Shown: positions 7,390-15,117, numbered from the stretch's first letter. The stretch is 46,090 nt of DNA from Candidatus Propionivibrio aalborgensis (GCF_900089945.1 NZ_FLQY01000112.1:1-46090); one strand, 5' to 3'. The notes: a model not told the origin generated them from the letters alone. Translations and numbers: made by a program.

Positions 7390-8754
7390 ATGAAGCCTCT
7401 CGTTCCGCTGTTCCTCGTTCTGCTCTTGGGTCTGGTGACGCCTGGTCAGGCGCGCGACGCCGGGCCAAATCCCTGGGAGGTGCTTGGCGACGTGCTGCGC
7501 AAGGGCAAGCCGGCACCGGTGGACGCTGCGCGCCCGGCCGCGCCGGTCTCGAAGGTCGAGGCGTCCGAGTTGTGGGATGCCTTTCTGACGAATGTGGTCA
7601 AGCGCTCTGCGGGCGAGTCGGGTGATGCGAGCCGGCGCCAGGAGTTCCTGTTCGTCTTGCTCAGCGGCCGATACGACGGCTTGTCGATGCTGGCCAGCGA
7701 GGCCCCCGTTTCCGACCCGCTGCGGGAGCTTTTTGTGCTGAGCTGGGATCGACTCGCACCGGCCCTTCGGAATCTAGCCGGCGACCTTGACGCGAAAGCG
7801 GCGAATCCCTTTCGGGCACTCGCGGAAGCCGGTGATGCCTTGAAGAAGGCGCAAGGTTTCGGCGATTCTCTGGGCATCCACATTACACCGGAAACTTTGC
7901 GCCAACTGGCCCGCTTGGTCCTGCCCGCGAAGGCCGGCGACCCGCTCGCCTACGATCTCGCTCTCGACCCCGAGCTGCGCCGCGTCTTCGGCTTCGGCGC
8001 CCCGCTACCGCCTGCCGAGCCAAGCCTGCTGCTCAGCGTCAGTCTGCCCTCGCTACCGAGCAACCCCTTGAGCTGGCTGATGCCGACGGCCTTCGCGGCG
8101 CCACTCGCAGCTCCGCTGCCGTTCGACCCTGAGACGGCTGCTCTGGCCAAGCGTCTGAACAACTGGCTGCCGACGCCAAGCGAGTTGCCTGACTATTTGC
8201 TCGAGATGCGCACACTGCTACAGCGCACGGCCGATACTACGCTCAAGCAGCGCGAGAGTGCGGGGCGCGCGCTTGCCGAGCCGTTCCACGCGCTCTATCG
8301 CCATCTGGTGCTCGCCACGGCCTGGCAGGAGAGTTGCTGGCGTCAGTTCGTGCGCCGGAAGGGAAAGGTGCAGCCGATCCAGTCGGGAGTGGGAGCGGTC
8401 GGGCTGATGCAGGTATACCCGGTCGTCTGGCGCGGCTTTTACGATGTCACCGGGCTGCAGACCGACGTCGGCTATAACGGTCGCGCAGGCGCCGAAATCC
8501 TGCATCACTACTTGCGCGACTACGCGATCGGAAAGCGCGAGCACACCGCTGTCGGCGATGCCGATAATCTCGCCCGTGGTACCTACGCGGTCTATAACGG
8601 TGGGCCAGGTCATCTGACGCGCATCAGCAAGCCGAAGCTGCGAGCCGACCTGCGCGAGATCGACAACTCGTTCTTCGAGAAGTATCAGGCGGTGAAGGCC
8701 GGCAACGAGTTGGATGTCGGGAAATGCTTCACTGGCTTGGACTTGCCGCGATGA
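7390..8754 (+). CDS. Lytic transglycosylase, SLT domain (exported)
   Basis: The protein has 454 residues: a signal peptide (about 1-21, ending in GQA), a long helical N-terminal region (25-290) without known motifs, and a C-terminal goose-lysozyme-like SLT domain. The catalytic Glu is probably E314 in ATAWQESCW. GVGAVGLMQVYP (333-344) and YAVYNGGPG (399-407) are the other signature motifs. It should cleave the MurNAc-GlcNAc bond of peptidoglycan in the periplasm. The 270-residue N-terminal extension differs from Slt70 and from short MltC/EmtA types. Start at the ATG, with GGGA upstream. Confidence 0.88.
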   Translation: MKPLVPLFLVLLLGLVTPGQARDAGPNPWEVLGDVLRKGKPAPVDAARPAAPVSKVEASELWDAFLTNVVKRSAGESGDASRRQEFLFVLLSGRYDGLSMLASEAPVSDPLRELFVLSWDRLAPALRNLAGDLDAKAANPFRALAEAGDALKKAQGFGDSLGIHITPETLRQLARLVLPAKAGDPLAYDLALDPELRRVFGFGAPLPPAEPSLLLSVSLPSLPSNPLSWLMPTAFAAPLAAPLPFDPETAALAKRLNNWLPTPSELPDYLLEMRTLLQRTADTTLKQRESAGRALAEPFHALYRHLVLATAWQESCWRQFVRRKGKVQPIQSGVGAVGLMQVYPVVWRGFYDVTGLQTDVGYNGRAGAEILHHYLRDYAIGKREHTAVGDADNLARGTYAVYNGGPGHLTRISKPKLRADLREIDNSFFEKYQAVKAGNELDVGKCFTGLDLPR

Positions 8755-8854
8755 AACGGCGTAGGTGCGCTACGGTAGACCACGAGGATAGCAGTTGTAC
8801 CGAGCCCAGAACGCCGTGGGCAATTGCGGCGTAGATCATCTCGATTGTTTCGGG

Positions 8855-8875
8855 CGCGGCTTTTTCAGCGCCGCG
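8855..8875. terminator. Possible hairpin between convergent genes
   Basis: CGCGGC (8855-8860) and GCCGCG (8870-8875) form a GC-rich stem with a 9-nt loop, between the end of the transglycosylase gene and the end of the convergent hemerythrin gene. It lacks a clear T-run on either strand, so it is a weak or Rho-assisted terminator candidate. Confidence 0.35.
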
Positions 8876-8879
8876 GGCT

Positions 8880-9284
8880 CTAGTCGGTTGGCGAACTGGC
8901 GGCGCAGGCGCGATACCTCTCGGCGGAGTCCAGGATATGTCCGACCCACCAGAAAATCAGAAATTTCTGGAGTTCGAGTTTGTCGAAGTTATCCGTCGTG
9001 ACGATCTCGGCCACCAGATATTCGAATTCGTCGCACTCGTTCCTGTGCTCTTCGAGCGTGGGGCAGGCGCAATCGACGAGCAAGTCTTCCTCGCTCGAGA
9101 AGTGCTCGCGCGCTCGAGCCGTAAGCTCGTTGAAGAGCGTGTGGAATTTCAGGTCGCTCTCCGGGTCGGTGCCAACGACGTGGTCGGCAAGGGCATTGCA
9201 TTGCGCCAGAATCGCTTGGTGCTGATCGTCGAGAATTTCATTCCCCACGCTGTAGCGTGGATTCCATTGCACTTGATTCGGCAC
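8880..9284 (-). CDS. Bacteriohemerythrin-like protein with incomplete diiron ligand set
   Basis: The 134-residue protein covers the single-domain hemerythrin fold: DDQHQ (H22), HFSSEE (H61, E65), H80 and WVGHILDSAERY (H116). Compared with Methylococcus hemerythrin, the second His of HxxxH is Cys84 and the Asp five residues after the last His is Ala121, with D119 and E122 nearby. O2 binding is therefore uncertain. The GTG start is chosen because GGGAG lies upstream and the fold begins there; a longer frame to 9482 runs into the neighbouring gene. It is the last gene of a minus-strand series behind an FNR-type promoter. Confidence 0.82.
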   Translation of the reverse strand: MPNQVQWNPRYSVGNEILDDQHQAILAQCNALADHVVGTDPESDLKFHTLFNELTARAREHFSSEEDLLVDCACPTLEEHRNECDEFEYLVAEIVTTDNFDKLELQKFLIFWWVGHILDSAERYRACAASSPTD

Positions 9285-9301
9285 GGCCAATCTCCCGTTC
9301 G

Positions 9302-9574
9302 TCAAAATCCAAGCGACTCGACCACGGCGACGAGGTCGGCGAAGCTGACGGCTTCGAGCTTTGTTGCCAGAGCCACCTTGTCCAGCCCATCGCATTCGAA
9401 TCTGGTCAGACCGACCTCGAATGGTAGCTCGCTGATCTCCAGCGGCGACATGAAACCAATTTGGCAGATATGGGCAAGGCACAGACGTTCGGGTTCGGTG
9501 AGTTCCAATCCGTGATGCTTAAGAATTTCCATGTATCGTTCGGCTGTGCGGTTGAGCTTGCCGCTGATTTCCAT
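9302..9574 (-). CDS. Small conserved-looking protein of unknown function
   Basis: The 90-residue product beginning MEISGKLNRT is mostly helical and acidic, without signal peptide, membrane segment or metal motif. It has two Cys (in LCLAHIC) and the pattern SPLEISELPFEVG. It lies 17 nt upstream of the hemerythrin gene on the same strand, so they are probably co-transcribed. The frame stays open to 9724, but that part overlaps hairpins in the spacer and reads unlike protein, so I prefer the ATG at 9574. Its ribosome-binding site (GGAGG, 14 nt upstream) is unusually distant. Function not recognised. Confidence 0.6.
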   Translation of the reverse strand: MEISGKLNRTAERYMEILKHHGLELTEPERLCLAHICQIGFMSPLEISELPFEVGLTRFECDGLDKVALATKLEAVSFADLVAVVESLGF

Positions 9575-9588
9575 GGTGTTCTTTTGCC

Positions 9589-9613
9589 CCTCCGCGAGAA
9601 TCGCGAGCGGAGG
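9589..9613 (-). promoter_or_regulatory. Hairpin covering the ribosome-binding site of the 9302-9574 gene
   Basis: On the minus-strand mRNA, CCTCCGC pairs with GCGGAGG, which contains the only Shine-Dalgarno-like GGAGG before the ATG at 9574. An alternative inner stem (TCGCG/CGCGA) is also possible. This may limit translation of the small gene and the hemerythrin. Confidence 0.35.
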
Positions 9614-9669
9614 CCCGAAGAAGACGTTGGTCTTTCCGACAACTCTGGTTTTTGCCGACTTCGTAAGGG

Positions 9670-9696
9670 CAGGGGCAACCCAGGTGGGGTCGCCCC
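9670..9696 (-). terminator. Intercistronic hairpin after the triheme cytochrome gene
   Basis: On the minus-strand transcript, AGGGGCGACCC and GGGTTGCCCCT form an 11-bp stem with one G-U pair and a 5-nt loop. On the plus strand the same position would be an A-C mismatch, so it fits the minus transcript better. No T-run follows. It probably attenuates transcription or protects the upstream mRNA. Confidence 0.45.
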
Positions 9697-9734
9697 TGAC
9701 CGGTTTTTCGGATGAGTCCGACATCAGCGCTACA

Positions 9735-10436
9735 TCAGTGCGGAATCGGATGCAGCTTCTCGTGCCCGGCGTCCTTCATGCCCCTCGACAGCTGGGGCGG
9801 CGGCTCCGGCTGCAGCTTGACGAAGCCGCGATTGCGCGCGCCATCCTGCACGTTGTGCGGGTTGTGGCACTCGGTGCAGGTGAACCAGCGCTTCTTGCCG
9901 GTGCTGGTGAACTCGCCGATGCGCTTGCCGTGGATGCCATCGCGCCAGTCGCGCAGCTTGTCGCCGTGGCACTTGCCACACAAGAGCTGCGGCTGGTCGA
10001 AGCTGATCGGATCGCCGAAGTGGTCGACCAGCTTGTTGCGCTGCGTAGTGTGGTGGCAGTCCATGCACCAGATGCGGCCGCGCCCGTGCTCGAAGTTCGC
10101 GAGGTCGGGCACCATTGCGGCCATGGTCGGAATCGGCGCCGGCCTCTTGTCCTTCGGCACGGTGCTATCAAAGGGGTCGCCGTACCAGAGCGCGGCGCCG
10201 GTGGTCGGCGAGCACTTGACGTTGGGCCAGCCGGGCTTGACGTCCTTCTGGGTGATCTCGGAGGCGCCCTTGCGGCTTTCGAAGCAGACCAGCGGCTCTT
10301 TCGCAGCTTCCTCCTTGGCGGGTTCCGCCTGCGCCGCGGCCTCTTTTGCAGCTGCCGGTTTTTCCGCAGCAAAGACGGCGTAGAGGGTGCTGCCGCACAG
10401 CGCGACAACCACAGAATAAATAGCAAGTTTTTTCAT
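9735..10436 (-). CDS. Exported triheme cytochrome c (DsrJ-like position)
   Basis: The 233-residue protein has a signal peptide (1-23, ending in VFA), a low-complexity Ala/Glu/Lys linker (about 24-48) and three CxxCH sites: CMDCH, CGKCH and CTECH. The ATG at 10436 has GAGG upstream; an earlier in-frame start at 10460 would overlap the upstream gene and spoil the signal peptide. The order ferredoxin, NrfD-like protein, triheme cytochrome resembles the dsrO-dsrP-dsrJ part of the Dsr complex. It should act in the periplasm as the soluble or anchored end of that electron chain. The partner is not encoded here. Confidence 0.85.
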   Translation of the reverse strand: MKKLAIYSVVVALCGSTLYAVFAAEKPAAAKEAAAQAEPAKEEAAKEPLVCFESRKGASEITQKDVKPGWPNVKCSPTTGAALWYGDPFDSTVPKDKRPAPIPTMAAMVPDLANFEHGRGRIWCMDCHHTTQRNKLVDHFGDPISFDQPQLLCGKCHGDKLRDWRDGIHGKRIGEFTSTGKKRWFTCTECHNPHNVQDGARNRGFVKLQPEPPPQLSRGMKDAGHEKLHPIPH

Positions 10437-10446
10437 GATCGTTGCC

Positions 10447-11673
10447 TCACTTCGCTGCAACGGCCTGGGTGCCGCCGTATTTTATTTCGCCCAGAAGGAT
10501 GCCGATGGCGCCCTTCAACAGGATGGTCAGGATGAAGAAACCGAAGGCCCAGATGCCGAGGGTCAGTAGCCACTCGACGAAGCTTGGGTGGTACTCGGTG
10601 ACTTCGCCGATCGGCGAGGGGATGTAGCCGGGGACGATCAAGCCCATGCCCTTCTCGATCCAGATGCCGGCAAAGGCCATCGTGCAGGGAATCTGCAGCT
10701 TGTTGAAGTCATTGCGGAACGACGGCATGAAGAGCATCACGAACGCGACGATCATCAGGACCACCGAACTCCAGAACCATGGCACCAGCCCGGTCAGGCC
10801 GTGCAGGCCGAACATCAGGTAGTAAAGGCCGTTGGCGTGCTCGGTGCGGGCATAGAGCTCGACGACGACTTCGGACATGGTCAGGAAGATGGCGATACCC
10901 AGGCAGAACTGGACGATCGTGGTGAGCAGCTTGATCGCGCTGTCGTCGACCCAGAATCTGGTGTTGTTGCGGATGATCAGGAAGATCAGGATGATCAGAC
11001 AGGGGCCGGCGGCGAAAGCGGTGGCGATGAAGCGGATCGGCATCATGCTATGGAACCACATCGGGCGCGCCGGGTTGTTGGCCATCAGGAAGGCCGTCAC
11101 GGTGTGAATCGACAGAGCCCAGGCGATGGCGACATAGACCAGGGGGATGAACCATTTGCTGTTGACCGGCTTGCCGGTGTACTTGCACCACAGGTAGTAA
11201 AAGCCGCAGATGGCGTTGAGAACGAGATAGCCGTTGAGTACCAGCACGTCCCAGCCCAGCATCGACGAAAAGCTGTAGATGCCCAGTGGTGGAATCATGT
11301 GCCAAAGGCGGTCGGGGCGGCCCATGTGGGCGAAGACGAACACCATCACCATGATCACCGCCGAGATAGCCAGCATCTCGCCCAGAACGGCCACCTTGTG
11401 CATGCCTTCGTGATGATAAACGTAGGCCGGGAAGACGATGGTCACCGCCCCGGCGGCCACACCCACCAGGAACACCAGGTTGGCCAAGTACAGGCCGTCG
11501 CTGATCTGGCTGGTCATGCCGGTGACGATCAGGCCGTCGGTGTTCTGCAGGTAGAACACGTACATCATGGCGAGCATGAGCATCCCGAGGCAGCCCATCC
11601 AGGCATAGAACTTCGTACCTCCCTTGAGGACGTATCGTGTGTAATCTGCAGCGAAACTGGTCAGTTGTTGCAC
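10447..11673 (-). CDS. NrfD/PsrC-like integral membrane quinone subunit
   Basis: The 408-residue protein has about ten hydrophobic helices throughout and no soluble domain. The spread of helices and motifs such as GRPDRLWHMIPP and HTVTAFLMA match the NrfD/DsrP/HmeB group, which exchanges electrons between membrane quinones and a partner Fe-S protein. The gene follows the ferredoxin gene by 10 nt and precedes the triheme cytochrome gene by 10 nt, so it is one operon. By analogy it links the quinone pool to the periplasmic cytochrome. Direction of electron flow cannot be told. Confidence 0.88.
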   Translation of the reverse strand: MQQLTSFAADYTRYVLKGGTKFYAWMGCLGMLMLAMMYVFYLQNTDGLIVTGMTSQISDGLYLANLVFLVGVAAGAVTIVFPAYVYHHEGMHKVAVLGEMLAISAVIMVMVFVFAHMGRPDRLWHMIPPLGIYSFSSMLGWDVLVLNGYLVLNAICGFYYLWCKYTGKPVNSKWFIPLVYVAIAWALSIHTVTAFLMANNPARPMWFHSMMPIRFIATAFAAGPCLIILIFLIIRNNTRFWVDDSAIKLLTTIVQFCLGIAIFLTMSEVVVELYARTEHANGLYYLMFGLHGLTGLVPWFWSSVVLMIVAFVMLFMPSFRNDFNKLQIPCTMAFAGIWIEKGMGLIVPGYIPSPIGEVTEYHPSFVEWLLTLGIWAFGFFILTILLKGAIGILLGEIKYGGTQAVAAK

Positions 11674-11683
11674 GGCTCGCTCC

Positions 11684-12775
11684 TCAGTCGTAGAAGTAGA
11701 AGAATTTCGGGAAGGTATTGAGCTCGGCCTTCAGGCGGAATACGTTCTTCCTGGCCAGGATCAGGCTCACTTCGCTTTCCGGGTCGAGCAGGTTGCCGAA
11801 CTTGCGGGCGCCGACCGGGCAGACCTCGACGCACGCCGGGTAGCGGTCGTGGCGGGTGCGCTGCAGGCACCAGTGGCACTTCTCGACGACGCCGCGCATG
11901 CGCGGCCGGTTGCCCATGTAGTGCGTCACCGGGTTCATCGCTTGCTTCGGCAGGACGGGCGTGGTGAGGTTGAATCGGCGCGCCCAGTAGGGGCAGGCAT
12001 TCATGCACATCTTGCAGCCGATGCACCAGTTGTAGTCGATGACGACCACGCCATCCCCTTCGCGGAAGGTTGTGCGTACCGGGCAGACCTTGACGCAGGG
12101 CGGCTTTTCGCATTGCATGCAGGCGATCGGCATGTATGTAGCGTCTTTTTCCGGGACCGCTTCAGGCTCGTAGTAGTATTGCCCTTCGAGTACCTGGCCG
12201 GCGGGGGAGTAGGCGTTGCCGCCGACCTGGATGCCCAGGCCCTCGGGATAGCCGTGGTTCATCTTGTCCTGCGAGAACTCGCCGCGCTCCATGCGCAGCA
12301 CCTGGATCCACTCGATCTTCTCGCCCGGCCGCGTGCCGCGCGACTGGTTGTTCTCTTCGACGCAGGCATGCACGCAACGGCGGCAGCCGATGCACTTGCG
12401 GATGTTCAGCGCGTAGCCCATGAGTACGCCCGGCTGCGCCTCGGTGCCATCGACGGTGACCTTCTTGTCGTACTCAGCGGAATACCGCTTTTCAAGCCGG
12501 GCGCGCGCTTCGGCTTTCTCCTCGGGCGTCATCAGACGATAGTTCTTCTGGAAGTGCTCGGCCCATTCGATGGCGGCCTCGACATCGTCGGACTGGACCA
12601 TCAGTGCCGCAGCACCCATCAGCGACGACATGCTGAGGGCTCCGCCCGCTTTCAGAAAGCTGCGGCGAGTGGTCGTTATGCCAGGTGCGGAAGGATCGGC
12701 TGACGCAAGTTGCGCCTGGCATTGGGAAGGCTTTTCCTGGACGGGCTCGGCTGAGGGGCGCTCTTTAGTGGTCAC
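11684..12775 (-). CDS. Tat-exported ferredoxin with four [4Fe-4S] motifs (DsrO/NrfC-like)
   Basis: The 363-residue protein carries a Tat signal (TTRRSFLKA, about 34-42, then a hydrophobic stretch) after an unusually long N-terminal region. Four cysteine clusters follow: CIGCRRCVHAC, CMQCEKPPCVKVCP, CIGCKMCMNACP and CHWCLQRTRHDRYPACVEVCP in part, enough for four [4Fe-4S] clusters. It belongs to the DmsB/NrfC/DsrO family and should sit on the periplasmic face against the NrfD-like protein. The start is GTG with CGGAG upstream. No molybdopterin or other catalytic subunit gene is adjacent. It is the first gene of the FNR-type operon. Confidence 0.9.
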   Translation of the reverse strand: MTTKERPSAEPVQEKPSQCQAQLASADPSAPGITTTRRSFLKAGGALSMSSLMGAAALMVQSDDVEAAIEWAEHFQKNYRLMTPEEKAEARARLEKRYSAEYDKKVTVDGTEAQPGVLMGYALNIRKCIGCRRCVHACVEENNQSRGTRPGEKIEWIQVLRMERGEFSQDKMNHGYPEGLGIQVGGNAYSPAGQVLEGQYYYEPEAVPEKDATYMPIACMQCEKPPCVKVCPVRTTFREGDGVVVIDYNWCIGCKMCMNACPYWARRFNLTTPVLPKQAMNPVTHYMGNRPRMRGVVEKCHWCLQRTRHDRYPACVEVCPVGARKFGNLLDPESEVSLILARKNVFRLKAELNTFPKFFYFYD

Positions 12776-13407
12776 AATTGGCTCCGGTAAAGGGTAGTGA
12801 TTTCATGCAGGCAGGTCACGCGGACCGGAATCCAGGTTGGGCTGCTGCCACTCGGGAGTCACGGTGTGATCGAAAATGAATACCTCAATCAAGCAGTAGG
12901 CGGTGCTTGCCCTGGAAGCGATTTGGAGAGGTATACCAGCGACGCGCATTTCTGTATTTGATAGTGATCAATACTGCTGAAGCAAGTCGGGTTATATTTG
13001 TGAGCTTCGGCGAGAATTGAGCCGTGTGCGATTGAAAGAGCATACATCGCTGAGCGAGCTGGAGCAAGCGCCCAGCGTTGCGCCCAGCGTTGCGAGCGAC
13101 CCCGGCCTGATCAGCTTCGCTGACCATTCCTTGGCAGCCGCGCTACACGGAGACCGCCAATTTGTACGGCAACGCACCCGGAAATAATGCGGTTCTCAGG
13201 CATGCTCTTGTCGTCCCGACTGGCGACCCCTGGTTGGTTCGAACCCAGCCCCTTTTGAACCCACCTTCTGACCTCTTGACGCGTGGCACAACTCCGTCCG
13301 GGACGGGTTGTGCTGGCTGATTCACCGTTGGCCAGCTTGCGCGTGGCGCCTGCCTTGCCGAAGGTGGAGTAGCGTGATGCGGCGCTCCGTCTTCGGGAGT
13401 TGCTTGC
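12776..13407. other. Long spacer with promoter; otherwise no gene seen
   Basis: The right half of the leader and the FNR promoter lie at 12776-12971. The remainder (12972-13407) shows no convincing gene. It contains a 12-bp tandem duplication (CGCCCAGCGTTG at 13069 and 13081) and scattered short open frames that look non-coding. It may hold a decayed insertion, but I see no intact mobile-element feature. Confidence 0.4.
12930..12971 (-). promoter_or_regulatory. FNR/ANR-type class II promoter
   Basis: TTGATAGTGATCAA (12958-12971) matches the FNR consensus TTGAT-N4-ATCAA exactly. On the minus strand a -10-like TATACC occupies 12935-12930, which puts the start of transcription at about 12923 and the FNR box centre at -41.5, the class II distance. 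The transcript would have a leader of about 150 nt before the ferredoxin GTG at 12775. This predicts anaerobic induction of the 12775-9735 operon. Confidence 0.75.
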
Positions 13408-13620
13408 CTAGCAGTAATAGACCCCAACGGCGCAACGTCGCACGGTACGACGGGCCACGCCGGCATAGCTCACCGGCGTAAGAGGCCTGCCGACGATGGC
13501 TTCGGCGCTTGGGATGACGCCGTGAATCCCGGGCACCGAGAGCTGTTCGCCCAGTTCAGATCCGAGAATGATGATTGCGGTGGCAATCGCGAGAATTGCC
13601 ACTGGTTTCAGCTTGGTCAT
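13408..13620 (-). CDS. Small exported protein coupled to the DUF2092 gene
   Basis: The 70-residue protein has an N-terminal hydrophobic segment (about 5-21), then a motif I have seen in small proteins next to DUF2092 genes (GRPLTPVSYAGVARRT, 45-60), and a C-terminal Cys-containing tail. Its ATG overlaps the stop of the DUF2092 gene by 4 nt, so translation is coupled. Probably periplasmic or membrane-anchored. Function unknown. Confidence 0.7.
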   Translation of the reverse strand: MTKLKPVAILAIATAIIILGSELGEQLSVPGIHGVIPSAEAIVGRPLTPVSYAGVARRTVRRCAVGVYYC

Positions 13621-14426
13621 TTTCTTTCTCCTTTGGTGAAGTGCTCGGGCAAGTCACCCGTACCTTTAAGATCCTCAAGCTTGACCATGCTGGCTTTGCT
13701 CGTATTCTTGAATTCGAAGCTGCTTGCGGCAACGGCCTTCCCGGTCTTCCAATCCCTGATCTGGATGCTGTAACTCGGCCCATTGGGCATGCTCTTGGAA
13801 GTGATGACATACCGGCAAGGGTAGGGCTTGTCGCCATGAGCGATCCAGATCTGCCAATCGACCTCTTTGCTTCGGAAGGCCAGTGAATCGCACTCGACGC
13901 CACCGATCACGCCACTGCCAAGATCCTTTATATCAACGACGTCCCGCATCAACTCATCGTATGAATTGGTCAGGAGAAGATCAGCAGCGGGAAGGGGGCG
14001 GCCGTATTTGTCCCTAAGCAAATCAACCAGTTGCCCAATAGACCCAGGCGCTTCAATCTGCGTGTACTTGTTCAGATTCTTGCCCAGGATGGTCAACGTT
14101 TTTCCGTCGAATGTCATGTCAACATCCGCAAATCCTCCTGAGCGAGTAGCGTGAAGCTTATCGGGCCGTTTGAGTGCGACCATGCCCGAACTCGCTATCC
14201 CGAGAATCTGGTCCTCGGCGGTAACGACCTCAAGGGTAGCGTCGTAGTTGAACGAGAGGGTTTGTTGTGCGGCCAGATAGTCCGACATGGCCTTGAGCAG
14301 TCGCTTGGCATCTGCTTCATCAGCGCTCGCGCCTGTTGATAACCCCAGGCCAAGCGCCACGGAAAGTGCAAGCACGGAAAGGCTGCGCGCGGAAAACTGT
14401 AATACATTGCGTACGGATAGGTTCAT
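13617..14426 (-). CDS. DUF2092 periplasmic protein
   Basis: The 269-residue protein has a signal peptide (about 1-35, ending in ASA) and one domain over the rest of the chain, matching the DUF2092 family (predicted periplasmic, LolA-like fold in related families). Recognisable parts include MSDYLAAQQTLSF and the region around GGVECDSLAFRSKEVDWQIW. The function is not known; lipid or envelope handling is a guess from the fold. The start has AAAGG upstream. The small gene at 13408 follows in the same operon. Confidence 0.8.
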   Translation of the reverse strand: MNLSVRNVLQFSARSLSVLALSVALGLGLSTGASADEADAKRLLKAMSDYLAAQQTLSFNYDATLEVVTAEDQILGIASSGMVALKRPDKLHATRSGGFADVDMTFDGKTLTILGKNLNKYTQIEAPGSIGQLVDLLRDKYGRPLPAADLLLTNSYDELMRDVVDIKDLGSGVIGGVECDSLAFRSKEVDWQIWIAHGDKPYPCRYVITSKSMPNGPSYSIQIRDWKTGKAVAASSFEFKNTSKASMVKLEDLKGTGDLPEHFTKGERK

Positions 14427-14561
14427 TCGGGATACCTTTATGAGCTGAGATACTGTGTTGGAAGCCTTACGGCTGATTCAGTTTAGCGCACATCTGGCCG
14501 GTCGGCACTGGTTTGACTGAACTTTATTCCGAGGCCGCATGTGCCCGCCAGCAAGTCTGTA

Positions 14562-14966
14562 TCAGCTGGTCATCGCCTTGCATTCATTGGCCAAGGGGCG
14601 ACCACTACTGGTGTCCATCAAGACACTTTTCCAGGGCAGGTCGATCCACAGCAAACCATTCTTCCGGTCCTCGAAGCGAGGGAGGCCGGAGGTGGAGTCG
14701 TAGCGCTGCAAAGTGTAGTGACTTCTCTGCCAATCGATTTCGATCAGGTTGGCATTGCGCGCATCGCGCTGAACTTCAACCTTTTGCCCGAGCTCGCAAC
14801 GATAGATACCGCTGGCGAGCTTGAAATTCAACTGCTGCTGGCGGCCTTTGACGACTTCGTAGCGGGTAGAAGATGTCGCCGGCTGCGACCCAAACAACGA
14901 GCAGGCAGTCAGCGTGCCTGACAGGGTGGTCAGAGCGAGTATGTTGATCAGGTGATTAAGCGTCAC
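14562..14966 (-). CDS. Small outer-membrane-type lipoprotein, possibly MliC-like
   Basis: The 134-residue protein has a lipoprotein signal with lipobox LTAC around residue 22. The mature domain contains YRCELGQKVEV and later SGLPRFEDRKNGLLWIDLP, similar in layout to membrane-bound c-type lysozyme inhibitors (MliC), with two Cys that could form a disulfide. That assignment is tentative. The GTG start gives a compact signal peptide and has GGAAG upstream; a longer frame to 15128 lacks a signal-like start. It lies downstream of livM on the same strand. Confidence 0.65.
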   Translation of the reverse strand: MTLNHLINILALTTLSGTLTACSLFGSQPATSSTRYEVVKGRQQQLNFKLASGIYRCELGQKVEVQRDARNANLIEIDWQRSHYTLQRYDSTSGLPRFEDRKNGLLWIDLPWKSVLMDTSSGRPLANECKAMTS

Positions 14967-15100
14967 GCGCAGTGCTTCCGGGTAGGGGCAGGCAAAATAG
15001 CATGACTTGCGACGGCCGGGCCGGATAGTTCGCAATCGTGATGGAGGTGGCGACAAGCGGCCCGATTGGAAGATGTCCGGTCCGTGTTGGCGTCGCTCAT
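14963..15100 (-). CDS. Possible 45-residue ORF between livM and the lipoprotein gene
   Basis: An ATG-started frame, 18 nt after the livM stop, runs for 45 codons and ends in a TGA that overlaps the lipoprotein GTG (GTGA). The product is His/Cys-containing (CRHLHHDC) and matches nothing I know. The overlap suggests translational coupling, but the peptide could simply be a leader or chance. Confidence 0.25.
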   Translation of the reverse strand: MSDANTDRTSSNRAACRHLHHDCELSGPAVASHAILPAPTRKHCA

Positions 15101-15117
15101 GCGTTTGATTTGCCTTT

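Noticed and set aside
10588-11721. Plus-strand open frame of 377 codons
   Set aside because: Antisense to the NrfD-like gene, with strongly acidic, His/Asp-rich low-complexity composition typical of a reverse-strand shadow.
13018-13037. GAGCCGTGTGCGAT-like segment reminiscent of group II introns
   Set aside because: The complementary half and the other intron domains are missing; too short to support.
13069-13092. 12-bp unit in two tandem copies
   Set aside because: Only two copies of a short GC-rich unit; no basis for a CRISPR or functional repeat.
13233-13249. tRNA T-arm-like GTTGG-TTCGAAC-CCAGC
   Set aside because: No matching acceptor, D or anticodon arm can be found on either side, so it is not a tRNA gene; at most a fragment or chance.
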